Positions 34,233 to 43,072 of a stretch of DNA of 64,000 nt are shown here, in pieces. Below the pieces are notes generated by a model that saw only the letters and a list, made by a program, of their open reading frames with translations, had not been told where the DNA came from and searched no databases. Both the position numbers and the translations under genes were made by a program. The stretch comes from Flavobacterium soyae. GTDB taxonomy: Bacteria; Bacteroidota; Bacteroidia; Flavobacteriales; Flavobacteriaceae. The first letter of the stretch is position 1. Every line of letters begins with the position of its first letter. The stretch lies in the NCBI RefSeq assembly GCF_021245985.1, contig NZ_JAJQXA010000002.1, positions 38,569 to 102,568 on the forward strand. Direction: 5' to 3'.

Positions 34233-34371
34233 TTTGCCACTAATTACACTAATTTTCACGAATTAATATTTTTGTCAGTTCGAGCGAAGTCGAGAACATA
34301 CTCGCATCTCGATTTCGCTCGATGTGACAGCTTTAAAAAAATTCGTGAAAATTAGTGTAATTCGTGGCAAA
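34233..34371. repeat. Nested long inverted repeat in convergent gap
   Basis: Outer arms 34233-34264 and 34340-34371 match at 31 of 32 positions (CACTAATTTTCACGAATT type). Inner arms 34274-34295 and 34307-34328 match at 19 of 22 (TCGAGCGAAGTCGAGA). It fills the space between the stops of the ypdA-like and SelO genes and could fold as one rod. Confidence 0.85.
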
Positions 34372-34376
34372 AAAAT

Positions 34377-35945
34377 CTAAGAACTACAAGAAAGCATAGA
34401 GCATCCTACTTTAGATCGTGCCCAATCCGGGCGTTTTGCAAACCATTTTTCGTATTCCGGCTGTTCATCGTATGGTTTTTGCAATAATGTATACAGCTCG
34501 TTTATCAATGAATAATCTTCTTTATCAGCTGCATCAATAGCTAATTGTGCCATATAATTTCGAAGTACATATTTCGGATTAATCAAGTTCATTTTTTGTG
34601 AACGTTCTTTATCTGATAATTCTTCAGAGTTCAATCTATTCAGATAAACTGCAAACCATTTTTTCCAGGCATCTAAAATATCTCCTGAAACTTCTTCGAT
34701 TTTATAGAACGAAAATTGAATTTTCTCAATCGCTTTTTCAACAGAATCAGACTTTTTAACAGAACTTAAATTTCTAAAAAAGATCGTCATATCTGTTTCT
34801 GTTAATTGTAAAATCGTTTCTAGATTATCGATCAAATCATTATCAGTTTCAGTTGAAGTAAATACTCCTAATTTACTTAAAAACATTTGCTTATAATCTA
34901 CAATAAAATCATCCATAAATGATTCTAAGATTTTTTCTAACTGCTCCGTTTCATTAATCAAAGGATAAATAGCGTTTGCCAATTGATATAAATTCCAATG
35001 CGCAATCTGCGGCTGGTTCCCAAAACGATATCTTCTGTTTTGACTGTCTGTAGTATTTGGTGTCCAGTTCGGATCATAATTTTCAAGCCATCCGTAAGGG
35101 CCATAATCAATTGTAATTCCGTGAATTGACATATTATCTGTATTCATTACGCCGTGAACAAAACCTACACGCTGCCAATGCAAAATCATTTCGCGGGTCG
35201 TATCTGCCGCTTTTTTAAAGAACTGTAAATATTGTTCTTTTGGCTCGCCGGTAATTTCAGGAAAATAATACTTGATATTATATTCTACAAATTGTTTTAA
35301 ATTTTTAAGCTCGTTTCTGGCTGTCAGCATTTCAAAACTTCCAAAACGAATAAAAGAAGGTGCAACACGACATACAATTGCACCTTTTTCGTAAGCAGGA
35401 TTTCCATTGTATAAAATATCACGCAAAACCTGATCTCCGGAAAGAATCAACGAAAGAGATCGGGTAGTGGGAACGCCTAAATGGTACATGGCTTCTGCAC
35501 ATAAATATTCTCTTATCGAAGATCGCAAAACTGCCAAACCATCTGCAGTTCTGGAATAAGGTGTTTTACCGGCACCCTTTAATTGAAGGGTAAAAAACTG
35601 ATTATTATTTTCTACCTCTGCTAAATTAATAGCACGTCCGTCGCCCAATTGCCCTGCCCAATTTCCGAACTGATGCCCGGCATAACACATGGCGTAAGGT
35701 TGTGTATCAGGAAGGATTTCATTTCCTGAAAATACATCTAAAAATTCCTCAGATTGAATTTCATCTTTTGAAATTCCAACCATTTCAGCTACTTCATCAG
35801 AAGCGTGAATTAATTTAGGATTTGAAGGTTTTGTTGGATTTACATATGAAAAAGCAGTATTTCTAACTTGACGAATTTCATTCGTTAAATCAGAATCTGC
35901 TGGCAATTCGGCAGTAAATCTATTATTTATTTTTAAATTTTTCAT
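34377..35945 (-). CDS. selO: SelO-type protein adenylyltransferase (YdiU family)
   Basis: This 522-residue pseudokinase-fold protein has the SelO signatures MCYAGHQFGNWAGQLGDGRAI (about 100-120), LKGAGKTPYSRTADGLAVLRSS (about 140-160) and VMNTDNMSIHGITIDYGPYG (about 265-285). It ends in CSMLSCSS. The family transfers AMP from ATP to Ser, Thr or Tyr of target proteins, with links to redox stress in E. coli. The C-terminal Cys-x3-Ser-Cys-Ser-Ser matches the selenocysteine/Cys tail of SelO. It ends 6 bases from the inverted repeat. Confidence 0.92.
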   Translation of the reverse strand: MKNLKINNRFTAELPADSDLTNEIRQVRNTAFSYVNPTKPSNPKLIHASDEVAEMVGISKDEIQSEEFLDVFSGNEILPDTQPYAMCYAGHQFGNWAGQLGDGRAINLAEVENNNQFFTLQLKGAGKTPYSRTADGLAVLRSSIREYLCAEAMYHLGVPTTRSLSLILSGDQVLRDILYNGNPAYEKGAIVCRVAPSFIRFGSFEMLTARNELKNLKQFVEYNIKYYFPEITGEPKEQYLQFFKKAADTTREMILHWQRVGFVHGVMNTDNMSIHGITIDYGPYGWLENYDPNWTPNTTDSQNRRYRFGNQPQIAHWNLYQLANAIYPLINETEQLEKILESFMDDFIVDYKQMFLSKLGVFTSTETDNDLIDNLETILQLTETDMTIFFRNLSSVKKSDSVEKAIEKIQFSFYKIEEVSGDILDAWKKWFAVYLNRLNSEELSDKERSQKMNLINPKYVLRNYMAQLAIDAADKEDYSLINELYTLLQKPYDEQPEYEKWFAKRPDWARSKVGCSMLSCSS

Positions 35946-35960
35946 TTGTGTTTTATGTTT

Positions 35961-36213
35961 GGGCCACAGATTACACAGATTAAAAGGATTTCTCCTCTCT
36001 TATTTGTAAATATTTAGAATCTACACAGATTTTAAAAAAAATACTTTTAATCTGTGGCTGAAAAATTATCAGCATACATTTTTTAATTTTTTTATATTTG
36101 GCTGACAGATTACACGAGTTAAATTAAACGTTTTTTTTAAATCTGTGTTCATTTTTTTCTATTTACCCCGTCAAAAAAAGAGAAATCCTTTTAATCTGTG
36201 TAATCTGTGACTG
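35961..36213. repeat. Dispersed repeat block between SelO and MsrA genes
   Basis: Arms 35961-35991 and 36181-36209 are near-perfect complements with the word CACAGATTACACAGATTA. A third related word lies at 36036-36052. The middle holds a 21-base copy (36066-36086) of the last codons of msrA. Confidence 0.75.
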
Positions 36214-36224
36214 AAAAAAAAATA

Positions 36225-36758
36225 TCAGCCAATTAATTTATCAGCATACATTTTTTTAAGTTTTTGAACTTTTGGGTCGATTACAACCTGGCAATACCCA
36301 GCTTCCTGATTATTGTTGTAATAATTTTGATGATAATCTTCGGCTTCATAAAACACTTCAAAAGGTTTTAACTCCGTTACAATTGGATCTGCATAAACGG
36401 GCTGAACTTCTTCAAAAACTTGTTCCGAAATTTCTTTTTGCGATTCGTCATGATACAAAACTATCGAACGATACTGCGTTCCGCTGTCACCGCCCTGACG
36501 ATTTAAGGTTGTTGGATCGTGACTTGTCATAAAAACGGTTAGTAAATCATGATATGAAATTATGTCAGAGTCAAAAGTAACCTGAATAACTTCTGCATGA
36601 CCTGTTCGTCCTGTACATACTTCACGATATGCAGGATTTTTTATAAAACCATCTGAGTAACCAGATTTTATTATCTCAACACCTTTTAAACGCTGAATCA
36701 CAGCTTCTACACACCAAAAACATCCACCACCAAAAGTGGCTGTTGATAAATTTCCCAT
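36225..36758 (-). CDS. msrA: Peptide methionine sulfoxide reductase MsrA
   Basis: This 177-residue protein has the MsrA active site GCFWCVEAVI (catalytic Cys at about 13), the substrate region RTGHAEVIQV and the conserved DPTTLNRQGGDSGTQYRS. A C-terminal Cys in QEAGYCQVVI can act as the resolving residue. It reduces methionine-(S)-sulfoxide in proteins, probably with thioredoxin. The lack of a signal peptide places it in the cytosol. It is a single-gene unit, divergent from the class V aminotransferase gene. Confidence 0.94.
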   Translation of the reverse strand: MGNLSTATFGGGCFWCVEAVIQRLKGVEIIKSGYSDGFIKNPAYREVCTGRTGHAEVIQVTFDSDIISYHDLLTVFMTSHDPTTLNRQGGDSGTQYRSIVLYHDESQKEISEQVFEEVQPVYADPIVTELKPFEVFYEAEDYHQNYYNNNQEAGYCQVVIDPKVQKLKKMYADKLIG

Positions 36759-36911
36759 AAATGTAAATAGTTTAAAGTTTACATGCCCTATTAATCCGAT
36801 AGAATATTATGATAATTTATCTAAAAAATCACTGTTTAACTAAAAATATTAAAAATTTATTTAAAGTTTGAAGTTTAGAATTGATAAATTCTCAATTTTA
36901 GAAAAAAGCAA

Positions 36912-36919
36912 TATATTTG
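36912..36919 (+). promoter_or_regulatory. -7 box for the 36942-38429 gene
   Basis: TATATTTG fits TAnnTTTG exactly, 22 bases before the start codon. Confidence 0.5.
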
Positions 36920-36941
36920 CAGTTAAACACAGGCACAACAA

Positions 36942-38429
36942 ATGAATACCAAAAATAGTACCATCAATCTAGAAACTTATTTTCAGGATTTTAGACAGCA
37001 TATCGTTGGCATAGATCAGGAATTTATGTCACCTTTTGGCAAAAAAAATATTATTTATACCGATTGGACTGCCAGCGGAAGGCTCTACAGACCAATTGAG
37101 GAGAAACTTTTGAATCAATTTGGACCGTTTGTTGCCAATACACATACAGAAACAACTGTGTCTGGAACTGCCATGACAAAGGCATATCACCACGCAAGAC
37201 ATATTATAAAACGTCATACAAACGCAAGTGAAGATGATGTTTTAATTACGGATGGAACAGGAATGACTGGCGTTATCAATAAATTCCAGCGCATTTTAGG
37301 TTTAAAAATCCCTGAAAACCTTAAAAATTTCACCACAGTTCCGGCTGAAAAAAAACCGATCGTTTTTATCTCTCATATGGAGCATCATTCTAATCAAACT
37401 TCATGGTTAGAAACAATTGCTGATGTTGAAATTATTCCGTCTTGTGAAAAAGGTCTTTTTTGTTTAGACAATCTAGAACTATTATTACAGAAATACAGCG
37501 ACAGGACTATAAAAATTGCATCGATTACTTCCTGCTCAAATGTTACGGGTTTAAAAACCCCTTTTCATGAAGCAGCAAAATTAATGCACCAATATAATGG
37601 AGTTTGTTTTGTAGATTTTGCCTGTTCAGGCCCTTATGTAGAAATTGATATGCATCCTGCAGATTCTGAAGCTTATCTGGATGCGATTTTCTTTTCTCCG
37701 CATAAATTTCTTGGCGGTCCAGGAACTTCGGGAGTTTTAATTTTCAATAAGAAACTATACAATAATATGATTCCGGATTGTCCGGGCGGGGGAACAGTGA
37801 GCTGGACAAACCCGTGGGGCGAACATAAATATATTGATAATATAGAGGATCGTGAAGATGGCGGGACTCCGGGATTTCTTCAGGTTATTAAAACCGCTTT
37901 GGCAATTGAGCTAAAGGAAGAAATGGGAATTGAAAACATTTTGCAGCGTGAACACGAAATTGTTGATTTTGTTTTTAGTCAGTTAGATCCAGTTGAAAAT
38001 ATTAAAATTTTGGCTGGTCAGCATAAAAACCGTTTGGGTGTAATTTCATTTTTTATTGAAGATCTGCATTTTAATTTAGGTGTAAAATTATTAAACGACA
38101 AATTCGGGGTTCAAACTCGAGGCGGATGCAGTTGTGCGGGAACTTACGGTCATTATTTATTACACGTAGATCAGGAAACTTCTAATAAACTGGTTAATGA
38201 AATTACAATTGGTGATTTAATAAAAAAACCAGGATGGATTAGAATGTCAATTCATCCAACTACAACTGATAAAGAAATTGCTTTTGTGTGTAATAGTATT
38301 ATAGACTTGGCTAAAAACCATAAAACTTGGGCTTTAGATTATTCTTATAATAAAGATACTAATGAATTTGTTCATAAAAACGCTGCTTCATTTGAAGATA
38401 AATTAGTGAAGAGCTGGTTTAAATCTTAA
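36942..38429 (+). CDS. Aminotransferase class V-fold PLP enzyme (cysteine-desulfurase-like)
   Basis: This 495-residue protein belongs to fold-type I PLP enzymes of class V. The PLP lysine is in FFSPHKFLGGPGTSGVLIF (about 250-270), and cofactor contacts are in HMEHHSNQTSWLE and VDFACSGPYVEIDM. The C-terminal GVQTRGGCSCAGTYGHYLL contains two Cys in the loop where NifS/SufS carry the persulfide Cys. It may therefore be a cysteine or selenocysteine lyase. The N-terminus, with DWTASGRLYRPIEEKLL, is typical of a subgroup of unknown substrate. Confidence 0.82.
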   Translation: MNTKNSTINLETYFQDFRQHIVGIDQEFMSPFGKKNIIYTDWTASGRLYRPIEEKLLNQFGPFVANTHTETTVSGTAMTKAYHHARHIIKRHTNASEDDVLITDGTGMTGVINKFQRILGLKIPENLKNFTTVPAEKKPIVFISHMEHHSNQTSWLETIADVEIIPSCEKGLFCLDNLELLLQKYSDRTIKIASITSCSNVTGLKTPFHEAAKLMHQYNGVCFVDFACSGPYVEIDMHPADSEAYLDAIFFSPHKFLGGPGTSGVLIFNKKLYNNMIPDCPGGGTVSWTNPWGEHKYIDNIEDREDGGTPGFLQVIKTALAIELKEEMGIENILQREHEIVDFVFSQLDPVENIKILAGQHKNRLGVISFFIEDLHFNLGVKLLNDKFGVQTRGGCSCAGTYGHYLLHVDQETSNKLVNEITIGDLIKKPGWIRMSIHPTTTDKEIAFVCNSIIDLAKNHKTWALDYSYNKDTNEFVHKNAASFEDKLVKSWFKS

Positions 38430-38451
38430 TTTTATTCTAACTTTTAATTTT

Positions 38452-38701
38452 AACACAAAGAGCGCTAAGTTTTTTTCACAAAGATTGCAAAGTTTTCTAG
38501 TTTAAAAGCAAGTTTTTTTAAGGTCACAAAGCTGGTTTTAAAATAAATAAAGTAAATAAGCCTGAGAGTTTTAAAACTCCCGGGCTTACTTTTATAATTG
38601 ATAATCTCAAACTAAACTTTGAGATCTTAAAAAAAACTTTTATAAATCAAAAACCTTTGCAATCTTTGTGAAAAAACCTTAGTGAACTGAACTTTGTGTT
38701 T
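38452..38701. repeat. Nested inverted repeats in convergent gap
   Basis: Outer arms about 38452-38492 and 38655-38701 pair through CACAAAGATTGCAAAG-type words. An inner pair is AAGCCTGAGAGTTTT with AAAACTCCCGGGCTT (38558-38587) and a small hairpin ATCTCAAA / TTTGAGAT lies at 38604-38625. No gene is seen in this 307-base gap. Confidence 0.7.
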
Positions 38702-38736
38702 AAAAAAAAACTACGATTTAAACCGGCTTTTCTACG

Positions 38737-39207
38737 TTATTTAGATTCCTGAAATTTTTTAAGGGAAAGCAAGGCTTGTTCCTGAATTTTTTTATGGAAA
38801 AATCCTGTCCAGCCTAGTAAATATCCAGTTGGTCCAAAGGCTTGTTTTGACCATTTCCAGACATCAAAATTATCTGTATGTTTGATGATTAGGCCGTCCT
38901 GAAATACGAACTCGGCCGAAACTCTATTTGTTACATTACGATTTGTTTTACTGAAATTATAGGCGGCTACCCATTTTGCCGAGCCGGTAAATTCATCTGC
39001 TTTTACATCAAAGAATTCAATTTTAATGTTTCCTTTGCTTCTAATAAGCAGCATCTCCCACATTTTCGAAACTTGTTCTTCTTTTAATAAACCAAATGCG
39101 GGATCAATAAAGTGTATTTTTGGATGATAACATTCTGCCATTGTTTTAAAATCAGAATTGGCAAAAGCAGTATAGAACTTTATAATAAAAGCTTCGTTAG
39201 GTGTCAT
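38737..39207 (-). CDS. NTF2-like / SnoaL-like protein
   Basis: This 156-residue protein is a cone-shaped NTF2-like fold. It begins MTPNEAFIIKFYTAFANSDFKTMAECYHPKIHFIDPAFG and continues FVFQDGLIIKHTDNFDVWKWSKQAF, the standard SnoaL-like pattern. The substrate, if any, is unknown. It is the last gene of the minus-strand run 41652 to 38737 and has no signal peptide. Confidence 0.8.
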   Translation of the reverse strand: MTPNEAFIIKFYTAFANSDFKTMAECYHPKIHFIDPAFGLLKEEQVSKMWEMLLIRSKGNIKIEFFDVKADEFTGSAKWVAAYNFSKTNRNVTNRVSAEFVFQDGLIIKHTDNFDVWKWSKQAFGPTGYLLGWTGFFHKKIQEQALLSLKKFQESK

Positions 39208-39242
39208 AAATTTGGAAATTAGATTATAAATATAAGATTTAT

Positions 39243-39281
39243 TTTATAAACCTTACATTTTTTTTTATAAACCTTACATTT
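39243..39281. repeat. Tandem pair of 18-base repeats
   Basis: TTTATAAACCTTACATTT occurs twice in tandem with a 3-base spacer (39243-39260 and 39264-39281). The second copy overlaps the stop codon of the gene at 39280. Confidence 0.75.
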
Positions 39282-39804
39282 ATAAAATACTAATTTCTTT
39301 TGCAGTGTCGTAACTCTTTTTAGATTTATCGTAAGCCGTTGAAAAATAATTCTTTTTGTTATGCGCCGTAAAATATCCCGTTTCGTTACCAAAAGTATTT
39401 GATCCGCCATTTATGATAAATCTTACGGCATAAATATCTGTTTTTTTGAGTTTAGCAAATTCGGCAGGAGTAAAATAATAGTAAGAAGCTGTCTTTCCGT
39501 CTGCAGATTCCTTTACGTTTTTATCGACACAGGCAATAACATCGGCATTTGCCAAATCTACGTAAAGACCTCCGGCAATTCTGGCTTTATCATTTGAAGT
39601 CGCAATAGTAATTTTTAAAATGCCCCCTTTATCTGTTTTTGCAATCTGAATATTAGTTTCGCCCGTAAAAGCATATTTTTCGCAGATAAAAGTATAATCC
39701 TGTGTTGCCGAAAAGGGCTGAGATCCTTTTACACTCATAGTCTGCTGGGCATTTGCAAAAAATGAAATAAACAGTAACAAAAGAAGCGGCATTTTTAATT
39801 TCAT
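39280..39804 (-). CDS. Secreted protein of unknown function
   Basis: This 174-residue protein has a clear signal peptide (1-18, ending FANAQ) and a beta-rich mature region (QPFSATQDYTFICEKYAF, GGILKITIATSNDKARIAGG, IIACVDKNV-like ADVIACVDKNV). Its two Cys could form a disulfide. No family is recognised. It lies 11 bases after the lipoprotein gene and is probably in the same operon as the M23 peptidase. Confidence 0.6.
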   Translation of the reverse strand: MKLKMPLLLLLFISFFANAQQTMSVKGSQPFSATQDYTFICEKYAFTGETNIQIAKTDKGGILKITIATSNDKARIAGGLYVDLANADVIACVDKNVKESADGKTASYYYFTPAEFAKLKKTDIYAVRFIINGGSNTFGNETGYFTAHNKKNYFSTAYDKSKKSYDTAKEISIL

Positions 39805-39815
39805 ATATTTTTACT

Positions 39816-40292
39816 TTATTGTTCGGCTATTTTTGCATCAAATTTTTCATCCCAATCCATTGATTTAATAGCAGATATTAAATTTTCTTCATTTACAAAA
39901 ATACGAAGTTCTTTGTTTGCTACTTTTTTGCTGTATAAAGCGTGGTAGCGGTAAATAACTTCTTGTTTGGTTTTGTAAACGCCGTCTAATTTTAAATCAA
40001 TAAAACTTCCATAATATTGTCTAAATCTTGTGCAGGTTTTAGTCAATCTTTCTTCGGTCGTGTTTTCTCTAACAGACTGAGTAACTTCGGTTTCATTAAA
40101 AGGCTTAAACTTTGATGTATTACAGGTTTCTAAAACTCTTTTGCCTAATTCATAAGCTTTTCTTTGCTGCTCAGAATTAATATCGGCGTTAGAAACTTTT
40201 TTAATTTTTAAATCTTCAGTATCTCTGCTTACAGTTTTCGATTTACATCCAATTAATAACAACAAACATATAATCAATCCCGCTTTCTTCAT
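39816..40292 (-). CDS. Predicted lipoprotein of unknown function
   Basis: The start at 40292 (MKKAGLIICLLLLIGCKSK) gives the best lipoprotein signal with lipobox IGC; an alternative start two codons upstream (40298) directly abuts the M23 stop. The protein has about 158 residues and a mature helical region with one Cys pair (LETCNTSKFKPF and TKTCTRFRQYY). It has a DUF3887-like look, but I cannot assign a family. It sits between the M23 peptidase and the secreted protein in a tight operon. Confidence 0.6.
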   Translation of the reverse strand: MKKAGLIICLLLLIGCKSKTVSRDTEDLKIKKVSNADINSEQQRKAYELGKRVLETCNTSKFKPFNETEVTQSVRENTTEERLTKTCTRFRQYYGSFIDLKLDGVYKTKQEVIYRYHALYSKKVANKELRIFVNEENLISAIKSMDWDEKFDAKIAEQ

Positions 40293-40298
40293 AATCAT

Positions 40299-40976
40299 TT
40301 AAGTTATTTTTAATAATAAGTTTGGGTCGGGGCAGTTTTCAATATAAAAATTTAAATCATTTGTGTTGCAGACACCGGGATAATCGCCCCATTTGTCTCC
40401 TAAGTTTTTTATAATCTGAAAGTGAACATGAGGTGCGTAATCTCCGTTAACAGTTGAATTTCCTAAAGCAGCAATTTGTTCACCTTTCTTAAAAATTGTC
40501 CCAACGGTAAGGTTTTCTATACTTTCTAACGATAAATGTCCGTATAAAGTATAAAATTTCTCGTTTTCTACTTCATGTTCTAATATTATAGTCGGTCCGT
40601 AATCTCCTAAACCTTCATTATTTTGAAAACTATGCACTTTTCCGTCAAGCGGCGCTAAAACGGCAGTTGCAGCTTTTGCCCATAAATCAAGTCCAATGTG
40701 AATATTTCGTTCCGGAACCGAATCATTTTTAAAAATGGTGCTTCTTTTATATAAGTTACGTCCTTCAATATAACCTCCGTAAGCAACTTCGGCGTTATTA
40801 TCAGTAAGGTAGGCAAAAATAAAACGCTCAAAATCTGCAGCCGTTTCGGGTTTACTTTCGACTAATTCAGTATTTGTTATGGATAAATCTAAAGGAAGGT
40901 ATTTTGAAAAATCAATAGAGGCATCAATTATTTTAGTAGGTGGTAAGGCTTTTAATATAGATACAAGGGATTTCAT
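40299..40976 (-). CDS. M23 (LytM-type) peptidase-like protein
   Basis: This 225-residue protein has the LytM metal motifs: HIGLD (His-x3-Asp; about 93-97) and HVHFQI (His-x-His; about 187-190), with the intervening YTLYGHLS. Zinc endopeptidases of this type cut peptide cross-bridges in peptidoglycan or other glycine-rich substrates. There is no signal peptide or lipobox in the sequence, which is unusual for a cell-wall enzyme. It lies between the spermidine-synthase-like gene (10 bases) and the lipoprotein. Confidence 0.82.
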   Translation of the reverse strand: MKSLVSILKALPPTKIIDASIDFSKYLPLDLSITNTELVESKPETAADFERFIFAYLTDNNAEVAYGGYIEGRNLYKRSTIFKNDSVPERNIHIGLDLWAKAATAVLAPLDGKVHSFQNNEGLGDYGPTIILEHEVENEKFYTLYGHLSLESIENLTVGTIFKKGEQIAALGNSTVNGDYAPHVHFQIIKNLGDKWGDYPGVCNTNDLNFYIENCPDPNLLLKIT

Positions 40977-40986
40977 AAAATTAAAT

Positions 40987-41652
40987 TTAGGCTACTTTTT
41001 CGATTATTATTAATTCATTATGAACTTCTATGCGGGGCAGCATTTTTGAAGTAAATAATTGTGAGTTTATTTCGGTAATATATTTTCTGTTTCGAACATT
41101 ATGTGCTTCATCGAGAATCATGGTATTAAATAAAATAAAGCCCTGATCTTTTAGAAGAAAGCAAACTCGTTCGCTAAAAAACTTTTCGAACAAAAAGTTT
41201 GGCATATTGGTATCTTCAAAAATATCAATAATTATTAAATTATATCGGTCTTTTGTTTTTAAAACAAATTCAAATGCATCATCAATAATAACTTCAAGCT
41301 GCTTTATCTCATTTAGATTAAAATATTGATTTGCAATTTGAATCATATCAGGATCGATTTCAACTCCGGTAATTTTACCTTTATAGTTAATTTCGTCAAC
41401 AAGGGTTTTTATTACGCTTCCGCCGGCAACTCCCAGAACCAGAATATGATCCATTTTTACTACTTTATCATAACCAATATTTCGAAGGCCATACCTTAAT
41501 ATACGCTGTAAACTTCCGTATGAATAATTTGTGTTTTCAGAATCTAAAACTAATTCTCCATTTGCCCAGGTAATTTCGATTACTTTGCTTCGGGCTGATT
41601 TTTTTTTGAAAATTTTAATTGGATATAGATAACTGAATAATTTTTGAATCAT
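40987..41652 (-). CDS. Spermidine-synthase-like methyltransferase-fold protein
   Basis: This 221-residue protein has a Rossmann SAM fold: VLGVAGGSVIKTLVDEI (motif I, about 70-86), GVEIDPDMIQIA (motif II), VIIDDAFEFV and YNLIIIDIFED. This is the arrangement of spermidine synthase, but the protein is shorter and begins with the core fold without the usual N-terminal strands. It may transfer an aminopropyl group or methyl group, or be non-catalytic. It leads the minus-strand operon with the M23 peptidase. Confidence 0.75.
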   Translation of the reverse strand: MIQKLFSYLYPIKIFKKKSARSKVIEITWANGELVLDSENTNYSYGSLQRILRYGLRNIGYDKVVKMDHILVLGVAGGSVIKTLVDEINYKGKITGVEIDPDMIQIANQYFNLNEIKQLEVIIDDAFEFVLKTKDRYNLIIIDIFEDTNMPNFLFEKFFSERVCFLLKDQGFILFNTMILDEAHNVRNRKYITEINSQLFTSKMLPRIEVHNELIIIEKVA

Positions 41653-41718
41653 TTTGTAATGCTTTTACTCAAAAATACCATTTTAAATCTTTTATTTTGC
41701 AAGAAATATTAAATTTTA

Positions 41719-42270
41719 ATGAAGAAAAGACTATACAAATTCATCTTTTTTAAGCTAATGGGCTGGAAGATAGTGGGAATGGAAAATGCTGAAGTGAAAA
41801 AATGTATATTAATGGTTATGCCGCATACCAGTAATCATGATTTTTATATAGGTCTTTTAACCCGTGGTATTTCTGGCTTGCAGATGAACTGGGTTGGAAA
41901 GAAAGAATTATTCAAGTTTCCGTTTGGTTATTATTTTAGAAACGTGGGCGGTGAACCAATTGATCGCACCGGTGGATTAAATAAAGTAGATTCTATCGCC
42001 GCTATTTTTGATCGTAAAGAAGTTTTTCGTTTGGCTGTTGCGCCAGAGGGAACACGAAAAGGTGTAACCGAAATTAAAACAGGATTTTATTATATAGCGC
42101 TTAAAGCGAATGTACCAATTGTTCCGGTTGCTTTTAACTGGAGCGGGAAAGAAGTTAATTTAGGAAAGCCATTTTATCCGACTGGAAATTACGAAGCCGA
42201 TTGGGAAATTTTAAAACAGCATTATAAAGGTGTTTTAGGAAAAATTCCTGGAAACGGAATTCAAATCTAA
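41719..42270 (+). CDS. 1-acyl-sn-glycerol-3-phosphate acyltransferase-like protein
   Basis: This 183-residue protein has the LPLAT catalytic motif H-x4-D (HTSNHD, about 37-42) and the substrate motif APEGTRKGV (about 113-121), with NVGGEPIDR in between. The family acylates lysophosphatidate or related lipids at the inner membrane. Members with this short length and MGWKIVGMEN start are often called plsC-like or glycerol acyltransferase. It is monocistronic and divergent from the spermidine-synthase-like gene. Confidence 0.86.
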   Translation: MKKRLYKFIFFKLMGWKIVGMENAEVKKCILMVMPHTSNHDFYIGLLTRGISGLQMNWVGKKELFKFPFGYYFRNVGGEPIDRTGGLNKVDSIAAIFDRKEVFRLAVAPEGTRKGVTEIKTGFYYIALKANVPIVPVAFNWSGKEVNLGKPFYPTGNYEADWEILKQHYKGVLGKIPGNGIQI

Positions 42271-42353
42271 TTTTTTGATGTTTTTTCAGATTCGCGAGAA
42301 TCCCTTAAATGAAAATTATTTTTTAAAATTTTCAAATACGCGAAATTTTCAAT

Positions 42354-42812
42354 CTATGGTACATATGCCTTAAAAATTCCATTTTTATAGAAAATTACTA
42401 TTTTCTCAATTTCGTCTTCTTCAAAACTTAAATTTGGTTTTTTGATTTCGATCGAACTTTTAATTACTGATTTATTTTCATCGTTATTTATTGGAATAAA
42501 TAAATCTTCTCCGGAATAATTTTTGCTTGATGAAGAAGGGAAATCTGAATCTGTATTTTGAAAATTTGAGATCGTTTTATTTTCTGATTTTGGAAAATTT
42601 CCTTTTCCAATTAAAATCCAATATAAATCTACTTCCGGAAAAACATCCAAAATTTTCATGACAAAATCAAGACTTGGCTTGTTTCTTCCAGAGAGCAGGT
42701 GAGACATACTCGAACGCTGCACGCCAATTTTATCTGCAAAAGAAGAGGCGTTTAGTCCGTAATAATCCAGTATAATTTCCAGCCTTTTTACAAAATCATC
42801 AATGTTTACCAT
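42354..42812 (-). CDS. XRE-family repressor
   Basis: This 152-residue protein has an N-terminal helix-turn-helix (about 5-62; LEIILDYYGLNASSFADKIGVQRSSMSHLLSGRNKPSLDFVMKIL, read in parts) like lambda Cro/CI-type repressors. The C-terminal part is polar, ends EDEIEKIVIFYKNGIFKAYVP and carries no recognisable peptidase or ligand domain. Its own start codon lies inside a TTTACCATTGTAAA palindrome, and more copies lie upstream in the divergent gap. It therefore very probably represses itself and the M14 gene (inference). Confidence 0.85.
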   Translation of the reverse strand: MVNIDDFVKRLEIILDYYGLNASSFADKIGVQRSSMSHLLSGRNKPSLDFVMKILDVFPEVDLYWILIGKGNFPKSENKTISNFQNTDSDFPSSSSKNYSGEDLFIPINNDENKSVIKSSIEIKKPNLSFEEDEIEKIVIFYKNGIFKAYVP

Positions 42813-42818
42813 TGTAAA
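42805..42818. promoter_or_regulatory. Predicted repressor operator over the XRE start codon
   Basis: TTTACCATTGTAAA is a near-perfect palindrome (one mismatch) whose middle contains the start codon of the regulator (42810-42812). Confidence 0.55.
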
Positions 42819-42839
42819 TTCTAATTTAAATCATACATG

Positions 42840-42874
42840 TTTACAAATGTAATTAAAAAGATTTGATAATGCAA
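42840..42874 (-). promoter_or_regulatory. XRE promoter with overlapping operator
   Basis: On the minus strand TTG (42874-42872), a 20-base spacer and TACATTTG (42851-42844) form a canonical Bacteroidetes promoter 32 bases before the start codon. The palindrome-like ATTACATTTGTAAA (42853-42840) covers the -7 box. Confidence 0.65.
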
Positions 42875-43072
42875 TTTTACAGTTGCAAAATGCTCAAAAT
42901 AAGCTTTTAATATGTTACTGTTACTTCATGTGAACACAATTAATATATTGAAATACAAGCTTTTACATTTTTATACTTAAAGTAATAACAATTGTTAACC
43001 ATATTTCGCTTAAAACCATAAAATCTATTATTAAATGTGTTTACATTTCTAAATTTCTCTGATTTTTTCTTG

